Assembly: GCA_019973155.2 (NCBI GenBank)
Contig: BPQB01000007.1
Coordinates: 744,001-808,000, forward strand
Length of the DNA stretch: 64,000 nucleotides
Direction of reading: 5' to 3'
Origin: Phanerochaete sordida
Lineage: Eukaryota > Basidiomycota > Agaricomycetes > Polyporales > Phanerochaetaceae
Part shown: positions 46,545 through 56,553 of the stretch, one piece after another
Layout of the letters: each line of letters starts with the position of its first letter
How positions within the stretch are numbered: the first letter of the stretch is position 1
Position numbers and translations under genes: made by a program
Notes under the pieces: generated by a model
The model's input: the letters and a program-made list of their open reading frames with translations, nothing else
The model's database searches: none
What the model was told of the DNA's origin: nothing

Positions 46545-47011
46545 CACGAACGGAAGCCCGGAAAGTCGTGCGAATGGATAGTGTTGTGTGCTGCAGTCAC
46601 TGACGCAGTAGAATGGTAGCCAGGTAATCCAGCAGGAGGCAGGTATAGCAGGCCAAGGCGGCGAGAGGGTATCTGGAGTGATAGGACCGAGTGCAGTCCG
46701 CTCAGAAAAGTTATGGGCGTCAACATCCAACGACCTTTCGGGCGCCAATCAAGTCCTCGGGCGAGCGGCGGGAGGCGGACGCTTTGTCTCTTGCTCCTCG
46801 CCGCCGCCGCCGCCGCCGCAACGTTCACGGACATGTTTGAGGTATAGTACAAGCGCAGATGGAGCTGGCATTACTGTTCACTACGGGGAGTGGGTATGTT
46901 CTATCTAAAAGCCTAATAACCGATCGCACATCCTCGCCCGCCCCACCATTAGCGGCCCCAGGCTCTGGCAACCCGCCCTAAATCCAGCGAAAATACAACA
47001 ACAGCCACGTT
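46545..47011. other. Intergenic, ERG5 3' end and ROK1 promoter
   Basis: No supported gene. A short CCG-rich run occurs near 46800-46820. Confidence 0.4.
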
Positions 47012-48711
47012 TTACGCGTGCTGGCGCGGGCTGAGCTTGAGCTTGCAGCCGTCCTGCGGGAACAGCGTCGCGATGATCTGCACCTTCTCGCTCAGCGGCG
47101 TCACCTCGTGCTCCCAGTTCAGCAGCACCGCCGCGTCCGCGAGCACGAGCGCGATGTTCATCATCGCGTACTCGATCCCGATGCACTTGTGCGGGCCGCT
47201 GCCGAAGACGAGGTAGTTGCGCGGGTTCGTGTTCGCGCTGCTGTTCGGGTCGAGCCACCGCTCGGGCAGGAAGGCCTCCGGGTCCGGGAACACCTCCGGG
47301 TCGTGCAGCGCGTTGTAGAACGACGGGATGACCATGCTGCCCGACGGCACGGTGTAGTCCGCAGAGATCGGGAACGCCTTCGTCGTCTTGTACGGCACCA
47401 TCGTCACTGGCGGCTTGACACGGAGCGTCTCCTTCACCATCGCGCGCAGGTACGGCATCTCGTCCATCATCTCGAGGGTCAGCGGCTTCTCGTAGTCGCC
47501 GGCACGGACGCGCTCCTGTTCCTCGCGAACCTTGGCCAAGACCTCCGGGTGGTCCGCCAGGTGCTGGAAGCCGTAGATGAGACCGCTCGACATGGCGTCC
47601 TGGCTGGCGAAGAGGAACGAGAAGACGACCATGGCCATCTCGTGGTCGCTGAACTCGCGGCGGCCCTTGTACGCGGGGTCGTTGAGGATCGTGACCCACT
47701 CCTCGAGCATGCACTCGGGCGGGTTGCCGGCCGCGACGCTCTCCTTGGACTTGCAAGCGGCGAGCTCGAGCCACTTCATCGCGGCCTTGCGCGCCTGGAT
47801 CGCGGCGTAGACTTTGGTGCCGGGGACCGCGAGCGGGAAGTTGACGAGCTCGAGCGCAACAGTGATCATCCAGTACTTGTCGGAAATCTCCTTGGCGCCG
47901 TGCTCAGGAATGTGGTTTCCGCAGAAGACGCGAAGCGAGGTCTCCATGTTGAGCTCGCGCGCAGTCATCATGATCGGCTTAGCCGATGGGTCCTTGGCAG
48001 CCTCGGCCAGCCATTTGGCGAAGTACTTGCGGGTGATCACGTCCTGGATGTTGAGGTAGAGGCTACGTCCGACGGTGAGCATGAATCGCGTACAGACTTT
48101 GCAGAATACATACCCGAGGGCCTTGCGAGTGAAGAGTTGGTTGAGTCCACGGCGGTACTCGACGTGCTCCTTGCCGGTAAGGAAGACCCTGGGAATTCCT
48201 ATCAGCGCTCATGTTCACGTCAGCAAGCGTAGAAGGGGTACCAACCAGTTGTTAGGGAGAATAATCTGCTTCGCCGAGTGGACAAGGCAGGGTTCAGCGT
48301 AGGTAGGAGAGTTCAGGATCTTCCTGGCATATTCCGTCGTAGACGCCATCACGATGAAACTGGACCACGGCGCGTCAGGGAAAGCGGGACGCGCATAGAA
48401 TGCTGCGCGACATACATGTTGAACACGCTAATCGCGCTCAGCGCGCCCGAATTCCATTGCTTCATGTAGCCCTCCATCGTGGGCTTCATCGAGTCCGCAA
48501 ACTTGCCGATGAGCGGAATGGTCCAGTTGTCACCAGGGAGGTGGCGCTTCTTGTAGCGGTAGACGGTCTGTTCGAGGATGAGGAGCGAGAGAACAATGGC
48601 AGCTGTGGTGTAGAACCAGCTGCCGGAGGGGAGGACGCCATTGAACGCGGGGGCGTCGGCAGAGTCGCGAGAGGAGAGGACAGACGGGAATGCCGCCTGT
48701 GAGGATGCCAT
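47012..48711 (-). CDS. ERG5: Sterol C-22 desaturase, cytochrome P450 CYP61 (ERG5)
   Basis: ER P450 that introduces the C22 double bond in ergosterol biosynthesis. The N-terminal anchor is WFYTTAAIVLSLLILEQTVY. Exons then read YRYKKRHLPGDNWTIPLIGK, FADSMKPTMEGYMKQWNSG, TEYARKILNSPTYAEPCL, KQIILPNNW and VFLTGKEHVEYRRGLNQLF. The large last exon has FLFASQDAMSSGLIYGFQHL (I-helix), ExxR in VKETLRVKPPV, and the haem-binding FGSGPHKCIG with its Cys ligand. It ends CKLKLSPRQHA. The combination of conserved blocks is specific for CYP61. Confidence 0.93.
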
Positions 48712-49091
48712 GGCGAAGGACTGTGGGGCGTGCTCGTTGTCTCGCGCGGTGAAGACGCGTGGATGGACGGCGACGAGTGCACGGCTGAGGCTCTGGGGAT
48801 GGAGGGAGCTGGAGAGAGCAGTCGCGGGGCAACTTCCAACAGGGAAAATACCAGTGGGTCGATTCTCAGAGCCTCTGACAAGCCGTCTATTACGTTATCC
48901 TCACCCGGCCTTCTCGGTCCCCAAATCCGCTTCCAGGCCCGGCGCCTCGGGCTTGGTCTTCGAGTCTCGACAACGACGACGGCGGCGCGGGTATGGTCAA
49001 GAAATTACGATGCGTATGCTACAACACAAGGGGGTGATATGTTTACAGGTGACAGTGTCCATCCACGCGCGATTCTGTCCATGCTGCTGAC
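48712..49091. other. Intergenic, ERG5 promoter and downstream end of the mitochondrial gene
   Basis: 380 bp; no supported gene. Confidence 0.4.
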
Positions 49092-49771
49092 CTACTTTCG
49101 CAGCTCCTTCTTGACGTCGGCCTTGAAGTCCTCCTTGCCCTCGCGAGCACCAGCAGCTGCCTGTTCCAGCTGTCAGCGGGACATATCGACGACATGGGTT
49201 CATGGATAACCCACCTGGTTCGCTTTCTGCCTGGCAACTTCCGCTGTCTCCTTCGTCTGCTGCGCCGTCTCCGCGGACTTTGTGCCTGCACGCCAAGAGT
49301 CGGTCCAAGCTACGCGTGTGCTCGTGATCGTGCGGACTCACCAACGGTCTCCTTCGTCTGCGCGGTCACTTGCTCTCCGGTCTCGATTGCGGAGGCCAGT
49401 CCCTTGCCGACACCCTTGTTGACCTTGTCGGCCGCTTCGGAGACGCTTCCGGCACCTGTCCCTCCGCGGTTAGACTGCGCAGCTTGATTTCTGGACTACA
49501 AGGTCGCTCACCGATGGTCTGCTTGGTCGTCTCCGTTGCCTGCTCGCCCTTTTCGATGGCGCTGGCGAGGGTCTTGCCGACCTTGATGTTAACCTGGAAT
49601 ACTCCGTCAGCCCAGTACGATGCATGCACTACGGCAAGCGGGACGCACGTCCGAGGCAACCTTCTTGGCCTTTTCCGTCACCGACTCCGCGGCAAACGGC
49701 GTGGTGTGGAACGTCCTGGAGGACGAGGCCAGGATAGCGCGCGAGGAAGATGCAATTGCTGACCGGAACAT
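49092..49771 (-). CDS. Small mitochondrial LEA-like repeat protein
   Basis: Five exons. The N-terminus MFRSAIASSSRAILASSSRT then FHTTPFAAES is a clear mitochondrial presequence. Exon 2 reads VNIKVGKTLASAIEKGEQAT with ETTKQTIG; exon 3 contains VNKGVGKGLASAIETGEQVT with AQTKETVG. These are two copies of one repeat of about 27 residues, each in its own exon with phase-1 3' ends. Exon 4 (TKSAETAQQTKETAEVARQK) and exon 5 (AAGAREGKEDFKADVKKELR) continue the Ala/Lys/Glu/Thr helical character. This composition resembles LEA proteins that protect mitochondria under stress; that function is inferred from composition only. Confidence 0.8.
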
Positions 49772-49854
49772 TGTGTATGATATCGAGGGATGAAAGGGTC
49801 GTTTAGGTGCTGCTAGTTCGAATGCAGGAGCGAGGGTGTTGGGCCCGTTCGCTG

Positions 49855-49862
49855 TATATAAA
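49855..49862 (-). promoter_or_regulatory. TATA box of the mitochondrial repeat-protein gene
   Basis: TTTATATA on the minus strand, about 85 bp upstream of the ATG. Confidence 0.45.
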
Positions 49863-50122
49863 GAGTCCCCGCGCGTATGACGTCGGTCTGCACGCCTCCG
49901 TAGGTGGAGCATCCTCGCGTTGGTGCGTGGAACGGTTCACACCACATCACAGATCGCTCTAGCCTCTCCAGGCACTTGACCATTGTACTGCACACGCGTC
50001 ACCACTGCATATGCTTCGCGTTAATGGATGTCACGAATCCAACGTTGCTCTAACGAACTGATAATAGGTGGGTTGGGAGGGCTCAATCAATTCGAGATTA
50101 CCTAAAACACGGACGGTCTTAT

Positions 50123-50205
50123 GGCACTATAGTGTAGTGGTTATCACTCAGGATTTTGATGTCATTCGATTTCCTGGAACCCAGGTTCGAACCCTGGTAG
50201 TGCCT
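50123..50205 (+). tRNA. tRNA-Gln (anticodon TTG) with 11-nt intron
   Basis: Acceptor arms GGCACTA/TAGTGCC, anticodon stem CAGGA/TCCTG and T arm CCAGG-TTCGAAC-CCTGG all pair. The loop reads TTTTGA with anticodon TTG. An 11-nt intron (50160-50170) follows the base 3' of the anticodon. The last base is the discriminator T. Confidence 0.95.
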
Positions 50206-50209
50206 TTAG

Positions 50210-50214
50210 TTTTT
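50210..50214 (+). terminator. RNA polymerase III terminator of tRNA-Gln
   Basis: Run of five T, four bases past the tRNA. Confidence 0.7.
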
Positions 50215-50525
50215 GCTCCGTGACCTGTTTGTTGGTGGTCATCGATTCAGATTATTCAAGAGTTTTTGAGACTAAACGGTCGTGGTTTCCTAGCGGTTAA
50301 CGTGGTTTGGGCTGCAGGTTACGTTTTTTGACAGGCTTGGCTCTGCGGTCCCTCAGCTTATTGTATTAAATTATCAATCTGGGTGCTTTTGCCCGTACTA
50401 TCAGTTAATTTGAACGTAGTATGTGGCGCACGGCTCGCATGGCTCCTCCGATGCTGATATTCTCTGAAGCTAACCACACCCTACTTTGAGGGTTGCACAG
50501 TACATTCCATCTCTAAATGCTATAG
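50215..50525. other. Spacer between tRNA-Gln and the peptide-gene array
   Basis: No supported gene. Probably includes the 3' UTR of the first peptide gene. Confidence 0.4.
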
Positions 50526-50856
50526 TCAGACCACCTCCGTAGATACAGGTTCCTTCACGTTCAGGTGAGCCTTGTGCGCCAGGATCGAGGCGGGCGTTCG
50601 GGCTGCACACATCCGACAGACAGGTGAGTATTTCGAAAACTGGGGCCGGAACCGATGCCTGATCAGGGCTCACCTTGTAACTGATGCTCAGCAGACCCGC
50701 GTCGCGCGACAGCGCTATCTGCGTCGGACGCTGTATTGATCAAGCATGATCAGACACCGCACAAGGGCTCACGATGGAGTCGTGCGTACCGAGAGGCATC
50801 GCGTAGCAGACTCTCGCGAGGGCGAGCCAGGCTGCCACTGCTCCGAAAATGCGCAT
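50526..50856 (-). CDS. Small secreted peptide, paralogue A (66 residues, three exons)
   Basis: Exons 50856-50790, 50730-50674 and 50602-50526 with introns of 59 and 71 nt, both phase 1. The product starts with a signal peptide (MRIFGAVAAWLALARVCYA, likely cleaved after CYA). The mature part opens MPLASDADSAV, has a dibasic ARR at residues 31-33, then the best-conserved block HQLQARTPASILAHKAH, and ends in an acidic tail. No Cys remains after the signal peptide, so it is not a cysteine-rich effector or hydrophobin. It shares about 55% identity with paralogue B, with identical intron positions and phases. Function unknown; a Kex2-processed secreted peptide is inferred from the dibasic site. Confidence 0.7.
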
Positions 50857-50917
50857 GATGATCCGGGGATGCGAAAGTGCCGCTGTGGCTGATACTGGGG
50901 AGCACCTCGCTGTCTCC

Positions 50918-50924
50918 TTATAAC
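50918..50924 (-). promoter_or_regulatory. TATA box of peptide gene A
   Basis: TTATAAG on the minus strand, about 60 bp upstream of the ATG; the equivalent of the element in unit 2. Confidence 0.5.
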
Positions 50925-51409
50925 TGCTCAGAGCATTGGGTCCGAGTCGAAACGCACCATGTGCTTCTGATTAGACTGCCCTAGGCATGTGAGCTAGCCT
51001 TCAGCTGTAGCCGGTGTCCTCATGCCTCTATCGTAGCAGTTTTCCCGGCCTTGTGCACAGCGATACTTATCGTCTGCGAAAGAGGTAATGGACCTCATCG
51101 CTCTCCATCGCTAGTTGTTGGGGGCACCTTTCAACAGCCTACGAGATTTCCTCCAATCGAGTAGTGAGAGAAGGTGGGGAAGGCTGCTCGCCAAAAGAGT
51201 TCACAGCCGGCCGCTTCGCAGTCTATAATCTTCTCATGACTGTCTCTCCGTCGCGAGAAGCCTCGGTAGTACTCCCTGTGTCGCTCGTGTGAGCACTGTA
51301 ACAGTATCTGGTATGGAAAGCGATAAATTGATCCTCTCTTGGAAGTTGGTTTGTTGGTGACAATCTCGCTCTTATACGCCCTACTATTCCAGGCGCATTC
51401 GAACTGCGC

Positions 51410-51723
51410 TCAGGAAGACTCAGCTGCAGGCTCCTCAATCTTGATGTGAGCCGCATGTGCCAGGATCACGGCGGGTGTTCGGGCTAAACATGTCTCCAGG
51501 TAAATCCCCTCTGAAAAAGAGAACTGTGGAGGCAGACTGACCCTGTAGTTCGTGCCCTGTAGGTTCGCGACGGGCGATGGCATATTCTCCGTCGAATGCT
51601 GGATATAGACCGACGTAGTCAGATTGAGCCTTGTAGCCCACGGCGGATGTGCATACCCAGAGGCATCGCGTAGCAGATGGTCGCTAGTACGAACCAGGTT
51701 GCAGCTGCTCCGTATACGCGCAT
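51410..51723 (-). CDS. Small secreted peptide, paralogue B (65 residues, three exons)
   Basis: Exons 51723-51657, 51598-51542 and 51483-51410 with two 58-nt introns, both phase 1. Exons 1 and 2 (67 and 57 nt) have exactly the lengths found in paralogue A. Signal peptide MRVYGAAATWFVLATICYA, then MPLAFDGEYAI, the conserved dibasic ARR at 31-33, the block HELQARTPAVILAHAAH and an acidic end (IEEPAAESS). No Cys in the mature part. Most substitutions between copies are conservative (Ile/Val, Phe/Tyr, Glu/Asp), and the frame survives despite many silent and intronic changes. That argues for selection on the protein. Family not recognised. Confidence 0.7.
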
Positions 51724-51777
51724 AGTGCCCAGGGATGAGAAAGTGCTATTGCGGCTGACACTGATGTCTTAAGACTC

Positions 51778-51785
51778 CTTATATG
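51778..51785 (-). promoter_or_regulatory. TATA box of peptide gene B
   Basis: CATATAAG on the minus strand, about 55 bp upstream of the ATG. Confidence 0.5.
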
Positions 51786-52340
51786 TTGCACAGAATGTTA
51801 GGGATAAAGCTCACCATGTGCTTTGATCATGATTGCGGGAGCCTATCTTCCAGCTTTTGGCAGCATTAGATGCGCCCTGGCGATGGTTGTTCCGACGTTG
51901 TTCAAGGCGAGGCTTTAGTTGCCCAGCGCGGTAACGAATGTTATTGTTTCCTACTGCAATCTGTTTGCAACACCTTCGAACGGCCTTCGAACAGCCACTG
52001 AAAATTACTTTAGTCAATTTGTGAGAAAAGTGGGAGCATGCTGTCCAGCATAGAAGTGCAATCGGTCATCTTCGACCCGCTATCTTCTCAAGGCTATCTT
52101 TCAATCTCGAGAAGCCTCGATGGTGCGCCCTACATCGCTCGCGTGAGCACTAGGATAGTATCTGGGATGACACGGCGACCACGGAACAATGTCTTGCGAG
52201 TCGCATGATCACATCGTTCCATGCTGCATCGCGAGCATTAGGATTACAACAGTACGACTTGACTAGTAACGGCATATAGGTATCATTAAATGTACTTGAG
52301 CACGGACACCGCGAACACCCGACAGCACGCCGTTTGCTGC

Positions 52341-55300
52341 TCATGCGCGCCCCGTCTTCTTCTTCTTGTTCACGACCTTGAAGCCGCCCCATTCGTTCTG
52401 CGCGGGCTTCGGCTGCGTCTTCACAACATCGGCAATCGAAAGTGTCTTGCCGACCGATGCGGACGCTGCAGGGGCCTTCGCGTCCGCCTTGCGCTTGCTC
52501 ACGAACTCTGCAGCAAAGCGCCGGCCGTCGAGCGTCGTGCTGTTGGCGTAAATGAGGTCGGAGATAATCTCAACGGTCGACGAGTCAGGATCGAGCGGGA
52601 ACGAGAGAAGCATGGATGAGATCTCCTCCACTGCGGCGAAGGTTAGTCTGTGATTACGAGCATAAGGACGTGGACACGTACAGTTGACAGAGTTGTTCAA
52701 GCCCTTGAGCGAATCCGTCATCCACTTCATGAAGTCGAGCGAAGGCGCAGACGGTGCTTCCTCCTTCGGCGCGGCGGGCGCAAGCTTGACCGAAGTGGTC
52801 ACAACAGGCGACCTGGTAGGCGCTGGCGTGCTGGCTGTGCGGGTGAGCACAGCGGCAGCAGAAGGCGCAGGGGTGGCAGCAGCAGCGACGGTCTTGGTAG
52901 ACGTAACAGTGGTGAGTGCAGGACGCGCAGGTGGAGTGGCGACAGCAGCGTTGGCCTTGCCACCTACTCCCACAGTAGTCCATGCACCGCCGGTCTGGAC
53001 GGGAGAAGCAGCCTTGGTTGTGGTGTCCGCGTACGCGCGCCGAGCGGCAGCGGCGACGGTTTCCTTCTCCTTCGCAGCGACCTTCTTACGGCGCTCCTCT
53101 TCCTCTTGAATCTCCTTCATGGTCTTCTTGACCGCGGGTGCCTTCGCCGCGGTGGTCCATACAGGCGAATTGGTCGCAACGGGGGAGGCGGCGGCTTGAG
53201 AGACAGCAGACTCTTTGGTTACAGCCGCAGTACGTGCGCCGACCTGAGAGGTGGGCAGGCCCCAAGAGAGCGTCTGCACTTCCTCGGACGCGGTCGGCGA
53301 AGCCGCAGCGCGGGCTGCACGCTCCCGTTCGCGCTCGGCGGCTTTGCGTACCTCAAGCTTCTTGGCCTCCATCTCCTGGATTTCGCGGAGACCGAGCGTG
53401 GGAGTCGCCTTTTTCTTCTCGTCATCCACGGAACCCCAAACAGGCTTGGACTGCTCGGTAAGTTGAGCGAGAGGAGGTGACGGAGATTTCGCTACAGGCG
53501 CAGCGGTGGGTGCGGGTACAGCAGCCTTAGCGGCGGCGGAAGGTGCTGCAGCTTGGTCGGTGGCCTTGCGGCGCTGCTTCTTGGAGGCAGCGGAAGGTTC
53601 AGGAGCAGAGACGGCGGGTACAGCCGCAGTATCAGGCTGCGCGACGCCCTCGGGCACGGCCTGCCCATCGGCGACTGGGCTCTCAGCTGCTGGAACAGGC
53701 TGCACCTCCTGCCGGCGAGCGGCTTCTTCCTCCTGTTGCCTATTGTGCTGGCCAAGGTTGGCTGCGGTCAGGCTGTCTGAAGTCCAACCATCCGATACAA
53801 TGCCTTGACTTGCAGCAACCCATGGAGATTGTTCATTGCTCTGTTGAGCAGGCACTTGAGGAGCCTGAGGAGCTTGAGACTGAGAAGGAGTGATAGTACG
53901 CTGAGAAGGAACGACGGTAGTGCGAGAGGGGAATTCGGAGTCAAAAGGAGCGGGACGACGGATAGCAGCGTCTTGCGGAGGCCACGGCGAAGCAACAGGG
54001 GAGCCCATGAACGGCTGCTGGAACGTACGCTGGGCCAAGGCAGTCGTCGGCTGACGGTCGGGTATACCAGGGAAACCGTGCATTTGGGAGCCATAGGGCA
54101 CCTGACCTTGACCAAACGGCTGGCCGTTAGTGGGGTAGTGGATGCCGCCATTGGCGAATATGTTGGCATTCTGGTTAGCGTCGAACGACTCGCGAGCGAA
54201 GAGTCTTGGGCCCTCCCTGTAAGGGGAGCCGTTGAAGTCGTTAAGTCCGTGTGCGGGCTGGCCGTTGCCTATCATCGGACTGCCTTGTGAGGGACGAGCA
54301 GCGTGGAAACCAGGCTTCTGTCCGAACAGGTTCTCATGTCCTTGGACAGGGCTGAAAGGGCCTGTGGAATCTGACTGATTCTCCATAGCTGACGAGCGCT
54401 ATTGAGCAACAAGCAGGACGGCACACGACACTGTAACTCACGATGGAACCCAAGACCGTCTACCGAACCTGTTCGCCCAGGAGTAAAGCCTGCAAACGGC
54501 ACTCTCGCACTCGGATTGCCATCCACACCCTCCTCGAATGTAGGACGACGCTGCGGCTCCATGGGGTTACCGACGAGGGTGGCGAGGCGAGGACCGACAG
54601 GAGATTCCGCAAAATGGTGACCGCCAAGCCGGCCACCGAAAGCGGCAGGGTCGGGAGAAGCGTTGCTGAAACGGCCAGCACTGAAAGACGATGAGGGTGA
54701 GTCCGGGACAAGAGAGCCGTTATGCAAATGAGAGTCCATGGTGCGCAAACGAGCCGGCGCCGGTTGGAAGGGGGAACCAAACGTGCCATCAGGGGCAGGG
54801 CCACCGAGAAGAGGGTCGCGACGAAGCAAACCGGGAGGTGGTACATTTGGGAGGGGTGTCAAGAACATACGTGGGTTGCCCGCACGCTGGAGGAGTTCGG
54901 CAACGGACGTCCAATCTTGGTCGAGCTTGGTGCGCTTCATCATCAAACTCGGTTGGAAGTATCCCTCGTCGTACCACTTCTGCATAGTGGAAGCAGGGAA
55001 TGGACCTGAAGAACAAGGTAAGCATGCCACCATAGGGTATGCCGAGCTTCGCACCTTGCACATGGCCTTGCGGGTCGAGGTATGACCACTCCACGGTACT
55101 CAAATCCGTGATGCCAGGCGGGGGACCAGCCGGCGCATTCTCGACAGGAGTCTGCAGAGCGACGCCACCGGCATTCATGTCGGGTCCTTGGGTTTTCAAG
55201 GTCAACTTCCCGACGCCAGCGCTAACACTATCTGCGTTTGCTTGGGCCTCGCCGCGGCCTGCCAGCGGGCTCTGCGGGGGCGGATCGTTCTGGGGAGCAT

Positions 55301-56261
55301 GGCCATTACCGTTCGCAGGGCCACCGTCACCTTGACCGGAGGCCCTGTGCTCTTCCTCCTCCTCCTTGATTCCTGTGGTCTGGGGGCCATCCTGGCTGTC
55401 GCCCAGCTCTCCTGTGCGCCCTCCGACCTTCAATAGCCCCTCGGAGGTACGTCGCCTGATCGACCAGGAGTCACTAAGGACTCCATCGATACCCGCAGAG
55501 CCAGGAATGCGGGTTCGGGGGGAGGGGAGGGCTTCACGTGGGGAGAGTAGAGGTGCCTGGATAGAAGACAGGGAGGGCTTCCGAGGCAAAGTTAAGGGAG
55601 GTTGATCTAATAGAAGGCACGCATATCGAGTAGTGCTCATAAGTCGCTGTTGGAGGGGAGAAACGATCGGCATGACGAACCTGTGCTGTTTTCTCGCCTG
55701 CGCCCCATGTAGCCTCCCAAGCGTTCCCTGAGCGGGCTGTTCGGACCCGTGGTGCTATGATTGAGCTTGGGACGTTCGGTGAGGCCCGCAGTCGAGAGCG
55801 CGAGGTAATCTACAGACGGACGGCGGCGCATCTCGGAATTGAGCGGGCCAGCAAAGAGCTGCGTGCGTGCGGATAAGGTGAGCAAGCGGCCCTCATTGGC
55901 GATGGCAAAAAGCGCGGCGGCGGGGACCGACCTTCTTTTCAGGCTCGCTCATGCCCTTGAGCGAGACGGGGTCTGCGCCCAGCTCCCGAACAATGCCCTC
56001 CCACCGCTCAACCTCGAGGCCCAGCCCGCCTTTGCCGCCGCCTTCTTTGTAAATCCTGATTAAATCCTCCTTGGAGTAGCGGAACGGGTGCGCGAGGTCG
56101 CGTTTCTCAGGCGGCGCCTGCGTGGCGGGGGTGACGAGGGCGGAATACGAGGACGCTCCTGTCGCGCCAGAGGTCGTCAATGGCGGCGAGGGATTCGTGC
56201 GCGTCGGTGCTTGCTTCGTGCGCATCCACTCGGGACCAAAGTGCATGGTGGTGGTAGTCAT
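52341..56261 (-). CDS. GYF-domain protein (SMY2/GIGYF-like)
   Basis: Large proline-binding adaptor, by family involved in translational repression and mRNA decay or ER-Golgi traffic. The N-terminus MTTTTMHFGPEWMRTKQAPT precedes FRYSKEDLIRIYKEGGG, a segment typical of GIGYF proteins. After disordered exons comes the GYF domain: VEWSYLDPQGHVQGPFPAST, MQKWYDEGYFQPSLMMKR and the following TSVAELLQRAG. The C-terminal 700 residues are Pro/Gln/Ala-rich with charged helices (LREIQEMEAKKLEVRKAAER, KKTMKEIQEEEERRKKVA), then a folded end (LDFMKWMTDSLKGLNNSVN, MLLSFPLDPDSSTVEIISDL, EWGGFKVVNKKKKTGRA) as in SMY2-type proteins. Several introns; some internal exon borders were not resolved base by base. Confidence 0.88.
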
Positions 56262-56553
56262 TTTGTCGGTGTTGGAGGCGGGGGTTGGTTGCTCAGTGTG
56301 CCAGGGGGCGACAGGCGCAGAAATGTGTGTTAATGATGCTCAAGGCAAGGGTAGAAGACAAGCAGTCTTTGGGACGAGAGGCAAGCAATTCCTCGAGAGC
56401 GCCCGGTACGGCAACCTCAGGGCAGGCGCGCTTGACCAGAAAAAGTCCCGGAAAATAAATTGTGTAGCTGATCATTTTACAGCGTTGTACATGCTCATTG
56501 GACACAGCAGCTACACGGAAACATACAATGCTGTGCCAACCCCGGACGCCACC

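Larger units (their letters stand above)
50510..51320 (-). repeat. Tandem duplication unit 1 (peptide gene A plus upstream region)
   Basis: Diverged direct repeat of about 0.8 kb. Besides the coding exons, the upstream part aligns with unit 2: CTCCTTATA next to the start, CACCATGTGCTT, CGAGAAGCCTCG and GTGAGCAC...AGTATCTGG occur in the same order in both units. Borders are approximate. Confidence 0.65.
51395..52180 (-). repeat. Tandem duplication unit 2 (peptide gene B plus upstream region)
   Basis: Second copy of the roughly 0.8-kb unit, offset about 870 bp from the first. An 18-bp stretch coding CYAMPL is identical between units (50792-50809 and 51659-51676 approximately). Borders are approximate. 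Apart from gene B, no other gene is seen between here and 52340. Confidence 0.65.

Noticed and set aside
47018..48232. 404-codon plus-strand frame opposite ERG5.
   Set aside because: Antisense shadow of a GC-rich P450 exon; composition (Arg/His/Leu/Val repeats) reflects the reverse codons.
52630..53480. Plus-strand frames opposite the GYF gene rich in Gly/Arg.
   Set aside because: Reverse-strand image of Ala/Pro-rich coding sequence.
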